Source of the DNA: Helicobacter japonicus
GTDB lineage: Bacteria; Campylobacterota; Campylobacteria; Campylobacterales; Helicobacteraceae
Assembly (NCBI RefSeq): GCF_000762845.2
Contig: NZ_JRMQ02000001.1
Coordinates: forward strand, 1 to 64,000
DNA: 64,000 nucleotides
Reading direction: 5' to 3'
Position numbers and translations under genes: made by a program. The stretch's first letter is position 1; every line of letters begins with the position of its first letter. The notes under the pieces were generated by a model that was given only the letters and a program-made list of their open reading frames with translations, had not been told where the DNA came from and did no database searches. This document shows, in pieces, positions 23,402-33,019 of this stretch.

Positions 23402-26400
23402 CTATATCTCATTTTGCAATTTTTTGCGTAAAAATACCATAATGCACTCCACCACATCGTCCCAATCTTTGCTTGATGAAACTACACTTTCCTTGCCCCC
23501 ATCTGTATATACAAAAGTAATATTTTGCCCATAATGTAAAATTTGCTTTAGGCGACATTGATTTGCAAGCACTTTAATGCGTATAAGCTCCAAAAATGTT
23601 TCACTCGCCTCATCAAGCGTGCCAAATCTATCAAAAATTTCAGATTCTATATCATTAACTGCGCTTATATCTTCACAAAGTGAAAGTCGCCGATAAAGCT
23701 CTAAGCGTAATTTATCACTTGCTATAAGTTGTGGATTGAGATAAGCATTGAGATTAAGTTTTATATCACATTGTGTTTGTTCTATTGCGCCCTTACCGCT
23801 TAGGGCTTGAATACATTCTTCAAGTAAGCGCAAATATAATCCATAACCAATATTTTTAATATGTCCGCTTTGTGCTTCACCTAACAGATTCCCACCACCA
23901 CGAATTTCTAAATCATAATACGCAAGATTCTCACCACTACCAAGATAAGAGTTCTTTTCTAATGCCATAAGCCGCTTTTTAGATTCTGGTGTGATAGCCT
24001 CCATATCCTCTACAAGAAAATAGCAAAATCCCTCTCTATTGCTCCGCCCTACACGCCCACGCAATTGATGTAAATCTGCGATACCAAATCTATCTGCAGA
24101 AGCTACGATAATCGTATTTGCATTAGGTAAATGAATCCCGGATTCTACAATGCTCGTGCAAAGCAAAAGATTGTATTTTTTTTGTGCAAAATCATACATT
24201 ATCTCCTCACTTTTTGCATTATCAATTTGAGAATGCAAAATAGCAATCGTAAGGTCGGGCAAAAGCACTTGTAATTCTTTTGCTTTTTTCTCAATACTTG
24301 CGATATTGTTATGAATATAAAAAACTTGCCCACCTCGGCGCAATTCACGCAAAATTACTTCTTTAAGAAGTGAAGGCTTGCCACTTTTAATAAAAGTGCG
24401 CACGGGGATTCTATCCACAGGGGGCGTATGGAGTGAGCTAAGAGATTTAATTTGAGAGAGAGCCATATTGAGTGTGCGCGGAATAGGTGTAGCACTCATA
24501 CTCAAAAGGTGAGTGTTGGCACAAAGTTCCTTAATACGCTCCTTTTGCTTTACGCCAAATTTATGTTCCTCATCAACAACAATAAGTCCTAAATTACTAA
24601 ATTCTGTGCCAAAAAGTGCGTGCGTTCCGATAACAACTTGCATATTTCCATTTTTTAACGCACTAAACAAAACTTTTTTTTCATTATTTTTTATGAATCT
24701 ATCACATCGTCCTATTTTTATCCCAAATGGTTCTAAACGCGCTTTAAGATTCTGATAATGCTGAGCGCAAAGCAAAGTTGTAGGCACAATCATCGCTGCT
24801 TGATACCCACTAAGGCATACAGCATAAATTGCATTCATTGCCACCTCTGTCTTACCAAAGCCCACATCACCGCTCAAAAGTCTATCCATTACCCTGCCTG
24901 AAGAGAGGTCTGTATAAATTTCATTGATACTTCGGACTTGGTCGCTTGTAAGTGTAAAATCACACGCATTTGCAAAGGCAATGAGCGCAGGATTTTGTGT
25001 ATCAATTTTTGCACCCTGCAAAAGATTGCGCTTGGCTGCAAGTTCGATGATACCATTTGCAATTTCTAAAAGTTTCACCCTCACCTTTTGTTTAAGCTTT
25101 GCGAAACTCCCCTTACCTAGTCTATCAATTATCGGAATCTGCCCAGAATCTGCCACATATCTATCAATCATATTTAGATTTTCAACTGGCAACAAAAGCT
25201 TATCTTCCCCCTGATATACAATTTCTATAAAATCCCTTACCACTCCGGCAATATGCGCACTTTTCAATCCAATAAACTGCCCTATACCATATTCACTATG
25301 CACAACATATTCACCTTGAGAAATTTCATTAAGCTTTAAGGTGGTCTTTTTGTGCTTGATTTTAGGACTAAAGGTATTAAGAGAGAGAAGCAATTCATCT
25401 GGTGTGATAAGATTCACAATCGCATTAGAATGCTTTATCTCCACACCCTCTAAATCTGTCTTATTAAAAGCTTTTAACTTAATATCATTAGAAGTAAGAA
25501 GTGTAATATGACGCTTTGAATGAGCCTTTATCATTGAGACAAGGTTTGCAGGATTAAAGGATATATCACTATAACCTTCAACCACATCACAGATAGGAAA
25601 AGATTCTATATCTTGCCACGATAGTGCCTCTTGCATTGGGTTTAGACTATAAATTTCTCGTGCTTCATCTAAGGCACAAGGCGTGAGCAATGTTTTATAA
25701 CATTTAGGGAGAAAATGTGCCTTCTCGCCCAAAAACCAGAATCCAAATGAAGCCACATCTTTATTGAATCCTTCAAAATTGCTTTTACTTACTTGGGATT
25801 GTAGCTCTTGATTTTCCTCCGAAGTGAGTGAAAAAAGTGCTGGAAGAATGTCAAGATTTGTAATCTCAACAGGATTGCTCATTTGCGTATATGTATCAAA
25901 ATATCGTATGCTTTCAACCTCATTATCAAAAAAGACAATGCGATGAGGATTTTCACTTTGAGGGATAAAAATATCAATAATATCTCCTCTAAAGCTTACT
26001 TCACCCTCTAATTCCACCACTTCCACACATTCATAGCCATACTCAATAATGCGTTCTTTAATGTGCGTAAAATCATAACTATGATGGAGACTTAAAACAA
26101 AGCTTTGCAATATATCTTTTTTGGGAAGTGCGTGAAGCACACTCGCAATTGGTGCAATGAGGATTTTAGAATCTTGCGCGGCATAAAAAGAGCGCAAAAT
26201 GTGGAGAGTATGCAAAAACTCCTCACGAAATGAACTCAAATCATCACCAAAATGAATAGGTAATTCAGGCAGGACAAAGGGTATTGGTGCTTGAAACAAA
26301 CTAAAGACCTCATAGGCATCTTGGGCTTGTTTAAAATCTTTAGTAAGCAGTAGCTCATAAGAAAAATTACCTGCTTTGAGAAGTCTATACAGACAAGATT

Positions 26401-26407
26401 GTACCAA
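23402..26407 (-). CDS. mfd: Transcription-repair coupling factor Mfd
   Basis: A 1001-residue DNA translocase that removes RNA polymerase stalled at lesions and recruits UvrA. N-terminal UvrB-like domains come first, and the RNA-polymerase interacting region lies near residue 360-430 (GEYVVHSEYGIGQFIGL). The RecG-like motor has Walker A GDVGFGKTE (about 517), the DEEH box VVDEEHKFG (about 612), SMSATPIPRTL and the GRVGRS motif. A C-terminal TRCF domain ends the protein. Start is a TTG at 26407 with GGAG seven bases upstream, immediately after the ccmA stop. Slightly shorter than E. coli Mfd (1148), as usual in Helicobacter. Last conserved gene of the leuS-mfd block. Confidence 0.96.
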   Translation of the reverse strand: MVQSCLYRLLKAGNFSYELLLTKDFKQAQDAYEVFSLFQAPIPFVLPELPIHFGDDLSSFREEFLHTLHILRSFYAAQDSKILIAPIASVLHALPKKDILQSFVLSLHHSYDFTHIKERIIEYGYECVEVVELEGEVSFRGDIIDIFIPQSENPHRIVFFDNEVESIRYFDTYTQMSNPVEITNLDILPALFSLTSEENQELQSQVSKSNFEGFNKDVASFGFWFLGEKAHFLPKCYKTLLTPCALDEAREIYSLNPMQEALSWQDIESFPICDVVEGYSDISFNPANLVSMIKAHSKRHITLLTSNDIKLKAFNKTDLEGVEIKHSNAIVNLITPDELLLSLNTFSPKIKHKKTTLKLNEISQGEYVVHSEYGIGQFIGLKSAHIAGVVRDFIEIVYQGEDKLLLPVENLNMIDRYVADSGQIPIIDRLGKGSFAKLKQKVRVKLLEIANGIIELAAKRNLLQGAKIDTQNPALIAFANACDFTLTSDQVRSINEIYTDLSSGRVMDRLLSGDVGFGKTEVAMNAIYAVCLSGYQAAMIVPTTLLCAQHYQNLKARLEPFGIKIGRCDRFIKNNEKKVLFSALKNGNMQVVIGTHALFGTEFSNLGLIVVDEEHKFGVKQKERIKELCANTHLLSMSATPIPRTLNMALSQIKSLSSLHTPPVDRIPVRTFIKSGKPSLLKEVILRELRRGGQVFYIHNNIASIEKKAKELQVLLPDLTIAILHSQIDNAKSEEIMYDFAQKKYNLLLCTSIVESGIHLPNANTIIVASADRFGIADLHQLRGRVGRSNREGFCYFLVEDMEAITPESKKRLMALEKNSYLGSGENLAYYDLEIRGGGNLLGEAQSGHIKNIGYGLYLRLLEECIQALSGKGAIEQTQCDIKLNLNAYLNPQLIASDKLRLELYRRLSLCEDISAVNDIESEIFDRFGTLDEASETFLELIRIKVLANQCRLKQILHYGQNITFVYTDGGKESVVSSSKDWDDVVECIMVFLRKKLQNEI

Positions 26408-26421
26408 ACCTCTCTCCGATG

Positions 26422-26832
26422 CTATTTTTTGGGAAGTTCAGATGAAATAACTTCTATTTTATTTGTCTTTGGGCTTTTAATTTTACTTTCACCAATAAAC
26501 ATACCCTTGCGTTCAATCACAAATTCAGATGTCGCTGCTGTGCCTTCTACACGCCCTTGTGGTTTAATTTCAAGCACATTTGCAGTTATATTACCGATAA
26601 AACGCCCACTTACGATTAAAGAAGCAGATTCTATATCGCCACGCACAATGCCATTTTTACCTACCATTACGGTATCTTTAGAATGAATAGTCCCTTCAAA
26701 CTCTCCATCAATATGCAATCGACAATCTGCGTTTATTTCTCCCTTGATTCTAGTGCCTTGTGCGATGATAGTCGCTCCACCGCTTGAACTTACTCCATCA
26801 GATTGTTTATTGTCGCTAACAAAGATTGCCAT
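26422..26832 (-). CDS. ccmA: Bactofilin cell-shape protein CcmA
   Basis: A 136-residue bactofilin. The core (about 20-115) shows the hydrophobic right-handed beta-helix pattern, with repeated short strands such as GTRIKGEI, CRLHIDGEFEGTI and GRFIGNI. Bactofilins form non-nucleotide polymers; in H. pylori CcmA, with Csd1 and Csd2, is needed for helical cell shape. The gene overlaps the end of csd1 by 43 bases and is followed by mfd, the same order as H. pylori HP1544-HP1541 as I remember it. Short disordered termini flank the core, as is typical. A cell-shape role is by homology and synteny. Confidence 0.93.
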   Translation of the reverse strand: MAIFVSDNKQSDGVSSSGGATIIAQGTRIKGEINADCRLHIDGEFEGTIHSKDTVMVGKNGIVRGDIESASLIVSGRFIGNITANVLEIKPQGRVEGTAATSEFVIERKGMFIGESKIKSPKTNKIEVISSELPKK

Positions 26833-27692
26833 GCTACACTCCTTTCTTTTTCAAAAATTGAATCAAAATTGCTCATCTTCCAATCCATAAAATTTGTAGG
26901 ATTAATCACTTGACCCAAAAATCGTATTTCATAATGAAGATGAGGACCTGTGCTTCGTCCTGTATTTCCACTATAAGCAATAAGTTGCCCACGTTTAACA
27001 AACATTCCTTTTCGCACTACCATTTTATTCAAATGAGCATAATAAGTCATAAACCCAAATGAATGATCTATTTTTACAAGGTATCCATAACCACCAGTTG
27101 AAAACTGCGCATCATTGACAACACCATCAGCAGTAGCATACACAGGTGTGCCAATAGGCATAGCAAAATCTACACCCGTATGCAAATGCCTTGTAAAAAG
27201 CAGTGGGTGAGTTCTATAACCATAAGGTGCGGACATATGGTGATAAGTTTGCATAGGATAACCATTTGGAATAAATTTCATCACAAAAGCTTTTTGTGTG
27301 CCAGTGAGTGAGGCTACATCTATACGAGTTTCAAGATTATCATCATTTGTTTCTTGAAGGGTATCAATAGACACGCCAACGATACTTTCTAAATCTCCAA
27401 TTTTTTCATCGATTTGAGAGGTTTCTTCAATTTTTTGCTCAATTTGAAAATTAAGTGTTTCATTTTTAGCAAGCATTTTTTTATATCGTTGGGTAATAAT
27501 CTCATTAAACATAGACATTCTGTTAATCTCTCTGCTAAAAGTCTTGATTGATACGATACCAAAAATAATAAGCGTAAGAATAAGAACAATAAAATACAAG
27601 CTAAGTTGTTTAAAAATAGAATTTACATTGATATAGCGCGACCCATTTTGGTCGGTAATCATTAATACAAGGCGATTATTTTTAGAATTCAT
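26790..27692 (-). CDS. csd1: M23 (LytM) peptidoglycan DD-endopeptidase Csd1
   Basis: A 300-residue protein with one N-terminal transmembrane helix (about 28-50), a coiled-coil stalk (about 60-105) and a C-terminal M23 peptidase domain. The zinc ligands are visible: HLHTGVDFAMP (about 167-177) and the HLHYE motif (about 249-253). The enzyme trims peptide cross-links in periplasmic murein and in H. pylori acts with Csd2 and CcmA to give helical shape. It overlaps csd2 by 11 bases and ccmA by 43, so all three are translationally coupled. All ligands are present, so this is the catalytic partner of the pair. Confidence 0.92.
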   Translation of the reverse strand: MNSKNNRLVLMITDQNGSRYINVNSIFKQLSLYFIVLILTLIIFGIVSIKTFSREINRMSMFNEIITQRYKKMLAKNETLNFQIEQKIEETSQIDEKIGDLESIVGVSIDTLQETNDDNLETRIDVASLTGTQKAFVMKFIPNGYPMQTYHHMSAPYGYRTHPLLFTRHLHTGVDFAMPIGTPVYATADGVVNDAQFSTGGYGYLVKIDHSFGFMTYYAHLNKMVVRKGMFVKRGQLIAYSGNTGRSTGPHLHYEIRFLGQVINPTNFMDWKMSNFDSIFEKERSVAWQSLLATINNLME

Positions 27693-28569
27693 TGTTTGAT
27701 AAAGTAGAAATCTCGCTATCTTGATAGCTCACACGATAATTTTTTAATTGAACAAGATCATCAAGTGCCCACACCAAACTTTTCCAATCAACAGCACTAT
27801 TTACACCAATAACTTGAGCAAAATTCTCACTATTCCAATCTGTATAACTTGCCACAGGAAGGGCAGAGTCAATGAAATGCAAATCATAAGATAAATTTGC
27901 TTTTACACCACTATATCCTATAACCTGCCCTTTAATAACAAAATCACCCTTTTGCACCACAACCTTACCCAAATGTCCATAGTTTGAAACAAAACCATAA
28001 GAATGTTGAATCTGTATTAAATGATTTTCGCTTCCCACTACTCGCACAGAATCTATAATACCATTTGCCGTAGCATACACAGGTGTGCCTTGCTTAAGGG
28101 TATAAGTTGAAATATTTTTATGAGGAAAGTTTTTTTCAGCAAAATTATCTACAGGGTCGCCATTTGGTATAATTTTAAGCAAAATATCTTTTTGTAAAGG
28201 CGAAAGTTCATCAAGATCAATATCTTGATTATGATATACCTCGTGATTAATTTTAGAAACATTCACAATATTTTCAAGTTCATTGATTTTGTTATACACC
28301 TTAAGCAGTTCATTCGTTCTGTAATCAATATTGCGCTCTAACTCACTATTTTTTTCATAAATAGTTTGAAAATTTTCACGTACTTGCGTATTATTTGCCA
28401 AAATTACTTCAAGCTCACTCATTAAAAAATGAGCAATAATAAAGTAAGAAATCACCAATACAACAATACCTACACCTAAAAATAGTGCTATCTTTTGTAA
28501 AAGGTGATGCACACTAAATTGCCTTGAACCATTATTATCGATAATAGAAATCATTAATTTATCTTGCAC
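27682..28569 (-). CDS. csd2: Csd2-like LytM-domain protein lacking zinc ligands
   Basis: A 295-residue paralogue of Csd1 with the same plan: N-terminal helix (about 25-50), coiled coil and LytM fold. Both begin with a similar ISIIDNNGSRQF / LMITDQNGSRYI strand. The catalytic positions are lost. The HxxxD region reads FPHKNISTYTL and the second motif reads YDLHF instead of HLHYE. It is therefore a non-catalytic partner, as reported for H. pylori Csd2, which binds and supports Csd1. Start is GTG at 28569, with AAAGGA five bases upstream. It overlaps folC by 16 bases. Confidence 0.88.
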   Translation of the reverse strand: MQDKLMISIIDNNGSRQFSVHHLLQKIALFLGVGIVVLVISYFIIAHFLMSELEVILANNTQVRENFQTIYEKNSELERNIDYRTNELLKVYNKINELENIVNVSKINHEVYHNQDIDLDELSPLQKDILLKIIPNGDPVDNFAEKNFPHKNISTYTLKQGTPVYATANGIIDSVRVVGSENHLIQIQHSYGFVSNYGHLGKVVVQKGDFVIKGQVIGYSGVKANLSYDLHFIDSALPVASYTDWNSENFAQVIGVNSAVDWKSLVWALDDLVQLKNYRVSYQDSEISTLSNNEF

Positions 28570-29768
28570 TTCATTCCTTTGTATTGTTGTAAAAATTCTT
28601 CTATAACACTAAAAGAACCAAAAACGAGATAATCCTCACTCTCTCTCATCTGTCTTATATCAAAATCTTCATGTGAAATTGCTAAGGTTTGCAATATATG
28701 AATTAATGTATCTTTTGGACAAATGCGAGTTTTGTCTGTGTAGATTAGTAAAACTTTCCTAACAATAGGTAAAAGCTCACGCAAAATTGCCTCAATATTC
28801 TTATCTGCGTAACTATTATACACAAGAAATACTTGCTTTTCTGCAAAATACTCTCTTAAAGCCCTTGCTCCATCAATATTATGCCCTACATCAAGCACAA
28901 TATTATGTGTGAATCTTTCACATCGACCACGAAGCGAGAGTGGATTCAATGTATTAAAATCAAATTTCATTCCCAAAAAATCAAGCGCACACATAGCCGT
29001 ATGCAAATTATCGCATAAAAATGGTGGAAGAATATGGGTTTGACAATAGCGCGTGAAATCCTGCACTTCATTCCTAAAACGCTCATCTGTATGTATATCC
29101 TGCCATACTTCACATACCAATCCTTTTTGTTCCGCTATTTTTTTCCCAATGCGTATAACTTCCTCATACCTTTGCTTCGCCAAGATTACTTGCCCACTCA
29201 TTGCCTTAAGCTTTGTGAGTGCAATCTCTTGCACACTTTCACCTAACATCTCCTGATGGTCTAAACTAATAGGTGTAAAAATACTCACATTTGCCTCTAT
29301 CACAGAAGTAGAATCATATTCTCCACCTACTCCTGCTTCAAGCACCAGATATTCATAATCCTTAGCAAGAAGTAAGGCAAGAAAAGTGGCATATTCAAAA
29401 TAACTTGCCTCTTGTGCAGATTCTATACTCCAAAGTTTTTGGTGCGCACATTCAAGTTCATTTTCATCAATATTGCCCTGATAATTATCTTTATACACAT
29501 AAAAACGCTCACGAAAACAAAAAAGATGAGGGGAGCTAAAATGTAACACGCTTTTTTTGTGCTGTGCTAATCCCATAGCAAGAAATCTCCCAGTGCTTCC
29601 CTTGCCATTTGTCCCCATAATATGTATGACCTTACACTTTTTGCCAAAAATCCCATTAAATCCACATAGCGGTGCAATTTGCTTGTAAATTCTATGCACA
29701 CGCTCTACATCAAAAGGTGCATACTCCGCACCCTTGCTTATAAGCACATTTTCAAGGCTTTGTATCAC
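28554..29768 (-). CDS. folC: Dihydrofolate synthase / folylpolyglutamate synthase
   Basis: A Mur-ligase-like enzyme that adds glutamate to dihydropteroate and to folates using ATP. The P-loop HIMGTNGKGSTG is at about 49-60. The family segments EAGVGGEYDSTSV and TPISLDHQEMLG are present, and a C-terminal glutamate-ligase domain carries VLDVGHNIDGA. The 404 residues are typical for Epsilonproteobacteria. The gene lies between lptE and csd2, with a 16-base overlap to csd2, matching the H. pylori order. No functional tie to cell shape is evident beyond the shared operon. Confidence 0.94.
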   Translation of the reverse strand: MIQSLENVLISKGAEYAPFDVERVHRIYKQIAPLCGFNGIFGKKCKVIHIMGTNGKGSTGRFLAMGLAQHKKSVLHFSSPHLFCFRERFYVYKDNYQGNIDENELECAHQKLWSIESAQEASYFEYATFLALLLAKDYEYLVLEAGVGGEYDSTSVIEANVSIFTPISLDHQEMLGESVQEIALTKLKAMSGQVILAKQRYEEVIRIGKKIAEQKGLVCEVWQDIHTDERFRNEVQDFTRYCQTHILPPFLCDNLHTAMCALDFLGMKFDFNTLNPLSLRGRCERFTHNIVLDVGHNIDGARALREYFAEKQVFLVYNSYADKNIEAILRELLPIVRKVLLIYTDKTRICPKDTLIHILQTLAISHEDFDIRQMRESEDYLVFGSFSVIEEFLQQYKGMKCKIN

Positions 29769-29797
29769 CTAGATTCTCCTTAGTTTTAATACCTACT

Positions 29798-30325
29798 TTA
29801 TTGCTTATCATTATAAAATTCCCCATAATAAGCCACTTGAGAGATAAATTTATCAAGTGCCATACTTGCAGCGTTATTAATAGATTCTAAACGATATTGA
29901 TCAAGTGCAATCGTAGATGTAAAATCTGCACTATAATCATAATATCCAGAATTTTGCACATCAAAACTTGCTCCATTATCATTTTCAAAATGAATATCAA
30001 GCACAACATTTGTGCGATAATAGCTCACAAATCCCTGCTGATTATAAGCCACAGGCGTTTGTGTAATACTTTGCACATTAATTTGTAAAAAACTCTTTGC
30101 CTCTTGTTTGTTTTTCAATCGAGAAGCAAAACGTTTAATCACTGCGTTATTTACCGCATCTTTAATGCTTGTCCCAGATTCAGGCACGGAAGGATTTATT
30201 ATAATATCTACATACACACCATCATTAAAAATGCTTTGTGCGTAAGTGCTTACAGGCTTATATCCACAACCAATACAAAACCACAAAAAACCTACACAAA
30301 CACCAAGTCGCATATACTTGAGCAT
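29798..30325 (-). CDS. lptE: LPS-assembly lipoprotein LptE-like
   Basis: A 175-residue lipoprotein: hydrophobic signal with lipobox CIGC and Cys20 as the acylated residue, followed by GYKPVS, then an alpha/beta domain (about 35-165). LptE plugs the LptD barrel and helps insert LPS in the outer membrane. The assignment rests on the GCGYKP start, the length, the DUF/LptE-like strand pattern and the conserved position between leuS and folC (HP1546 in H. pylori, as I recall). Sequence similarity in this family is low, so the name is probable rather than certain. It begins 13 bases after the leuS stop. Confidence 0.75.
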   Translation of the reverse strand: MLKYMRLGVCVGFLWFCIGCGYKPVSTYAQSIFNDGVYVDIIINPSVPESGTSIKDAVNNAVIKRFASRLKNKQEAKSFLQINVQSITQTPVAYNQQGFVSYYRTNVVLDIHFENDNGASFDVQNSGYYDYSADFTSTIALDQYRLESINNAASMALDKFISQVAYYGEFYNDKQ

Positions 30326-30338
30326 TTTTAAGCCTTTA

Positions 30339-32813
30339 TTATTTCACCACAAAATTTACAAGCTTATTTGGCACAATAATTTCTTTTAGAATCTGCACAT
30401 CTATAAGCCATTTTCCTACACTTTGTTTTGCGTGTGCAATAATCTCCTCTTGAGCTAAAGCAAGGGACAACTCAATTTCTGCGCGTTTTTTGCCATTAAC
30501 CATAACCGCATATATTACTTCTTCTTTGTGCAAAGCATTCTCATCAATATCAATAAATGCAAAATTTGTCAAATTAAAATATCTATCACTTAATTCCCAA
30601 CAAATGTGCGGGACAATAGGTTCTAAAATATGCAATAAAATAAAATATCCTTCCGTCCAAACCAAAGCATTATTTTGCTCATTTAACGCATTAAAAGCTT
30701 CCATACTTGCAGCAATAAGAGTATTAAAAGGGTATCCGACTTGTTTTTTACTAAAAATATCATAGCTTTTCTGTAACGCCTCATATACTTTTTGACGAGC
30801 ATATTGCTCATTCTTTTGCAATGCTTGATGATTAATATGTGGCTTTTGTGTGCAGGGCTGTATATGTTCTACTCTCTCCCACAATCTTTTTAAGAATCTA
30901 TACGCACCCTCCACTGCATTATCATTCCATTCCAACTCACGCGTAGGTGGTGCAGCAAAAAGAACAAAAAGCCTTGCAGTATCTGCACCATAATGTGCGA
31001 TAATATCGTTTGGATTGACGACATTTCCCTTACTTTTTGACATTTTTGCACCATTTTTTAACACCATACCTTGTGTAAGGAGATTAGCAAATGGCTCATC
31101 AATCTCTATATATCCCAAATCGCGTAATACTTTTGTAAAAAATCGTGCATAAAGCAGATGCAAAATAGCGTGTTCTATACCACCAATATATTCATCGACA
31201 TTAAGCCAATATGCTAAATTTTCCTTATCAAAGGGCTTTTGCTCCCACATCGCGGAAGGTGTAGTATAGCGCAAAAAATACCAACTTGACTGCACAAAAG
31301 TATCCATTGTATCAGTCTCTCTTTGTGCTTTTTTACCACATTTTGGACATATACATTGCTTCCAAGTAGGATGTTTTGAAAGGGGATTCCCCTCTCCATC
31401 AATAGTTACATCAAAAGGCAATGTAATAGGGAGATTTGCAATATTTTCAGGCACAATCCCACACGATTGACAATATACCATAGGAATAGGCGCACCCCAA
31501 TATCTCTGCCTTGAAACACCCCAATCTCGTAAGCGATAATTTATTACGCCTTTGCCTTTGCCTTGTTTTTCAAAAAAAGCAATGATATTTTCTTTTGCTT
31601 GGGCGTTATACATACCACTAAATTCTCCACTATTTATCAAATATCCCTCTTCATACGCTGCACATACCTCTTGTGTAGATTCTTTAGAATCTTTATCTTT
31701 GACGAGGACACATTTTAGCGGCAAAGAATAAGTTTTGGCAAATTCAAAATCGCGTTCATCGTGCATTGGCACACTCATCACCGCCCCAGAACCATAATCC
31801 ATTAACACAAAATTTGCTACCCACACAGGCAACTTCTCTTGTGTGAGAGGATGTATTGCGTATATACCCAAATCAAAGCCGATTTTTTCACTCATTGCGC
31901 GTTCTCTGGCAGTGGTGTTTCTAATACTCTCAATGGCTTTTATAACATTTTCTTGAAGATGCTTACCTTCTATAAGAGATTGCACAATAGGGTGTTCTGG
32001 TGCGACTGCACAATAAGTTACACCATAAATTGTATCAGGACGCGTAGTAAAAACTTCAAGCTTTGTTATAGCATTGTCTAATTTTTGTATTGAATCTTCA
32101 CTCAAAGCAAAAGCAAAACTCAAACCCTTTGATTTACCAATCCAATTTCTTTGCATACTTAACACTTGAGGAGGCCAATGCCCTTCAAGACTATCAAGAC
32201 ATTCAAGTAATTCATCAGCATAAGCTGTAATTTTTATATAATATTGAAACATTTGTTTTTGCACCACAGGTGTGTCGCATCGCCAACATTTACCCTCAAT
32301 GACTTGCTCATTTGCCAAAATTGTTTGATCTTTGGGACACCAATTTAAATATGCTTCTTTACGATAAATTAGCCCCCTCTCCCACATTTTAATAAAAAAT
32401 TCTTGTTCAAATCGCGTATATATCGTATCACTTGTGGCAAATTCCCTCTCTTGAGAAAAGCTAAGTCCGAGTGTGGCAAGCTCTTTTCTCATTGTGTCAA
32501 TATTACTATATGTCCAAGTTTTAGGGTGGCTTTTATGCTTAATAGCTGCATTTTCAGCTGGCATACCAAATGCGTCCCAACCCATAGGGTGCAGCACATT
32601 AAATCCATTTTGGCGATAATGCCTTGCTAGTGCATCACCAATGCAATAATTTCTCACATGCCCCATATGAATCGCCCCACTTGGATAAGGAAACATACTT
32701 AAGATATATTTTTTAGGCTTTTTAGAATCCAACCCCAAAGGCTCAAAACTTTTATGCTTTTGCCAATATTCCTGCCATTTAGATTCTATATTTCTAGGAT
32801 TGTATTCACTCAT
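30339..32813 (-). CDS. leuS: Leucyl-tRNA synthetase
   Basis: A class I aminoacyl-tRNA synthetase charging tRNA-Leu. The 824 residues are of bacterial type. Visible are the HIGH-type signature HMGH (49-52, within [11 protein letters not shown]), the CP1 editing insertion (about 220-415), and a zinc-binding CQSCG...CPKCGKK segment. The catalytic KMSKS motif lies near residue 592 ([10 protein letters not shown]), and an anticodon-binding helical domain follows. A minus-strand promoter TATAAT lies about 32 bases upstream of the ATG. leuS is the first gene of the leuS-lptE-folC-csd2-csd1-ccmA-mfd transcript. Confidence 0.97.
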   Translation of the reverse strand: MSEYNPRNIESKWQEYWQKHKSFEPLGLDSKKPKKYILSMFPYPSGAIHMGHVRNYCIGDALARHYRQNGFNVLHPMGWDAFGMPAENAAIKHKSHPKTWTYSNIDTMRKELATLGLSFSQEREFATSDTIYTRFEQEFFIKMWERGLIYRKEAYLNWCPKDQTILANEQVIEGKCWRCDTPVVQKQMFQYYIKITAYADELLECLDSLEGHWPPQVLSMQRNWIGKSKGLSFAFALSEDSIQKLDNAITKLEVFTTRPDTIYGVTYCAVAPEHPIVQSLIEGKHLQENVIKAIESIRNTTARERAMSEKIGFDLGIYAIHPLTQEKLPVWVANFVLMDYGSGAVMSVPMHDERDFEFAKTYSLPLKCVLVKDKDSKESTQEVCAAYEEGYLINSGEFSGMYNAQAKENIIAFFEKQGKGKGVINYRLRDWGVSRQRYWGAPIPMVYCQSCGIVPENIANLPITLPFDVTIDGEGNPLSKHPTWKQCICPKCGKKAQRETDTMDTFVQSSWYFLRYTTPSAMWEQKPFDKENLAYWLNVDEYIGGIEHAILHLLYARFFTKVLRDLGYIEIDEPFANLLTQGMVLKNGAKMSKSKGNVVNPNDIIAHYGADTARLFVLFAAPPTRELEWNDNAVEGAYRFLKRLWERVEHIQPCTQKPHINHQALQKNEQYARQKVYEALQKSYDIFSKKQVGYPFNTLIAASMEAFNALNEQNNALVWTEGYFILLHILEPIVPHICWELSDRYFNLTNFAFIDIDENALHKEEVIYAVMVNGKKRAEIELSLALAQEEIIAHAKQSVGKWLIDVQILKEIIVPNKLVNFVVK

Positions 32814-32844
32814 TTTTTACTCACTTTTATAAATTTGATAAAGT

Positions 32845-32850
32845 ATTATA
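32845..32850 (-). promoter_or_regulatory. -10 element of the leuS operon
   Basis: Minus-strand TATAAT in an A/T-rich tract, about 32 bases before the leuS start codon. Confidence 0.55.
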
Positions 32851-32966
32851 AAAAAAAAGCTTAAATCACACAGGGATTTCTCACCCTTAAAACTATTTTT
32901 ATGTGATAAATTACACTTAAGCACTTTTAAAATATTGAGTAATCTAAGTAATTTAATAATTCCTGC

Positions 32967-32972
32967 TACAAT
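32967..32972 (+). promoter_or_regulatory. Extended -10 element of flhA
   Basis: TGCTACAAT, about 48 bases before the TTG start of flhA. It fits a housekeeping (RpoD) promoter; I see no sigma-54 or sigma-28 consensus here. Confidence 0.55.
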
Positions 32973-33019
32973 GCTATTTTTTACTTAATATCTAAAATCA
33001 CACATAAAAGGTAGCAGGA

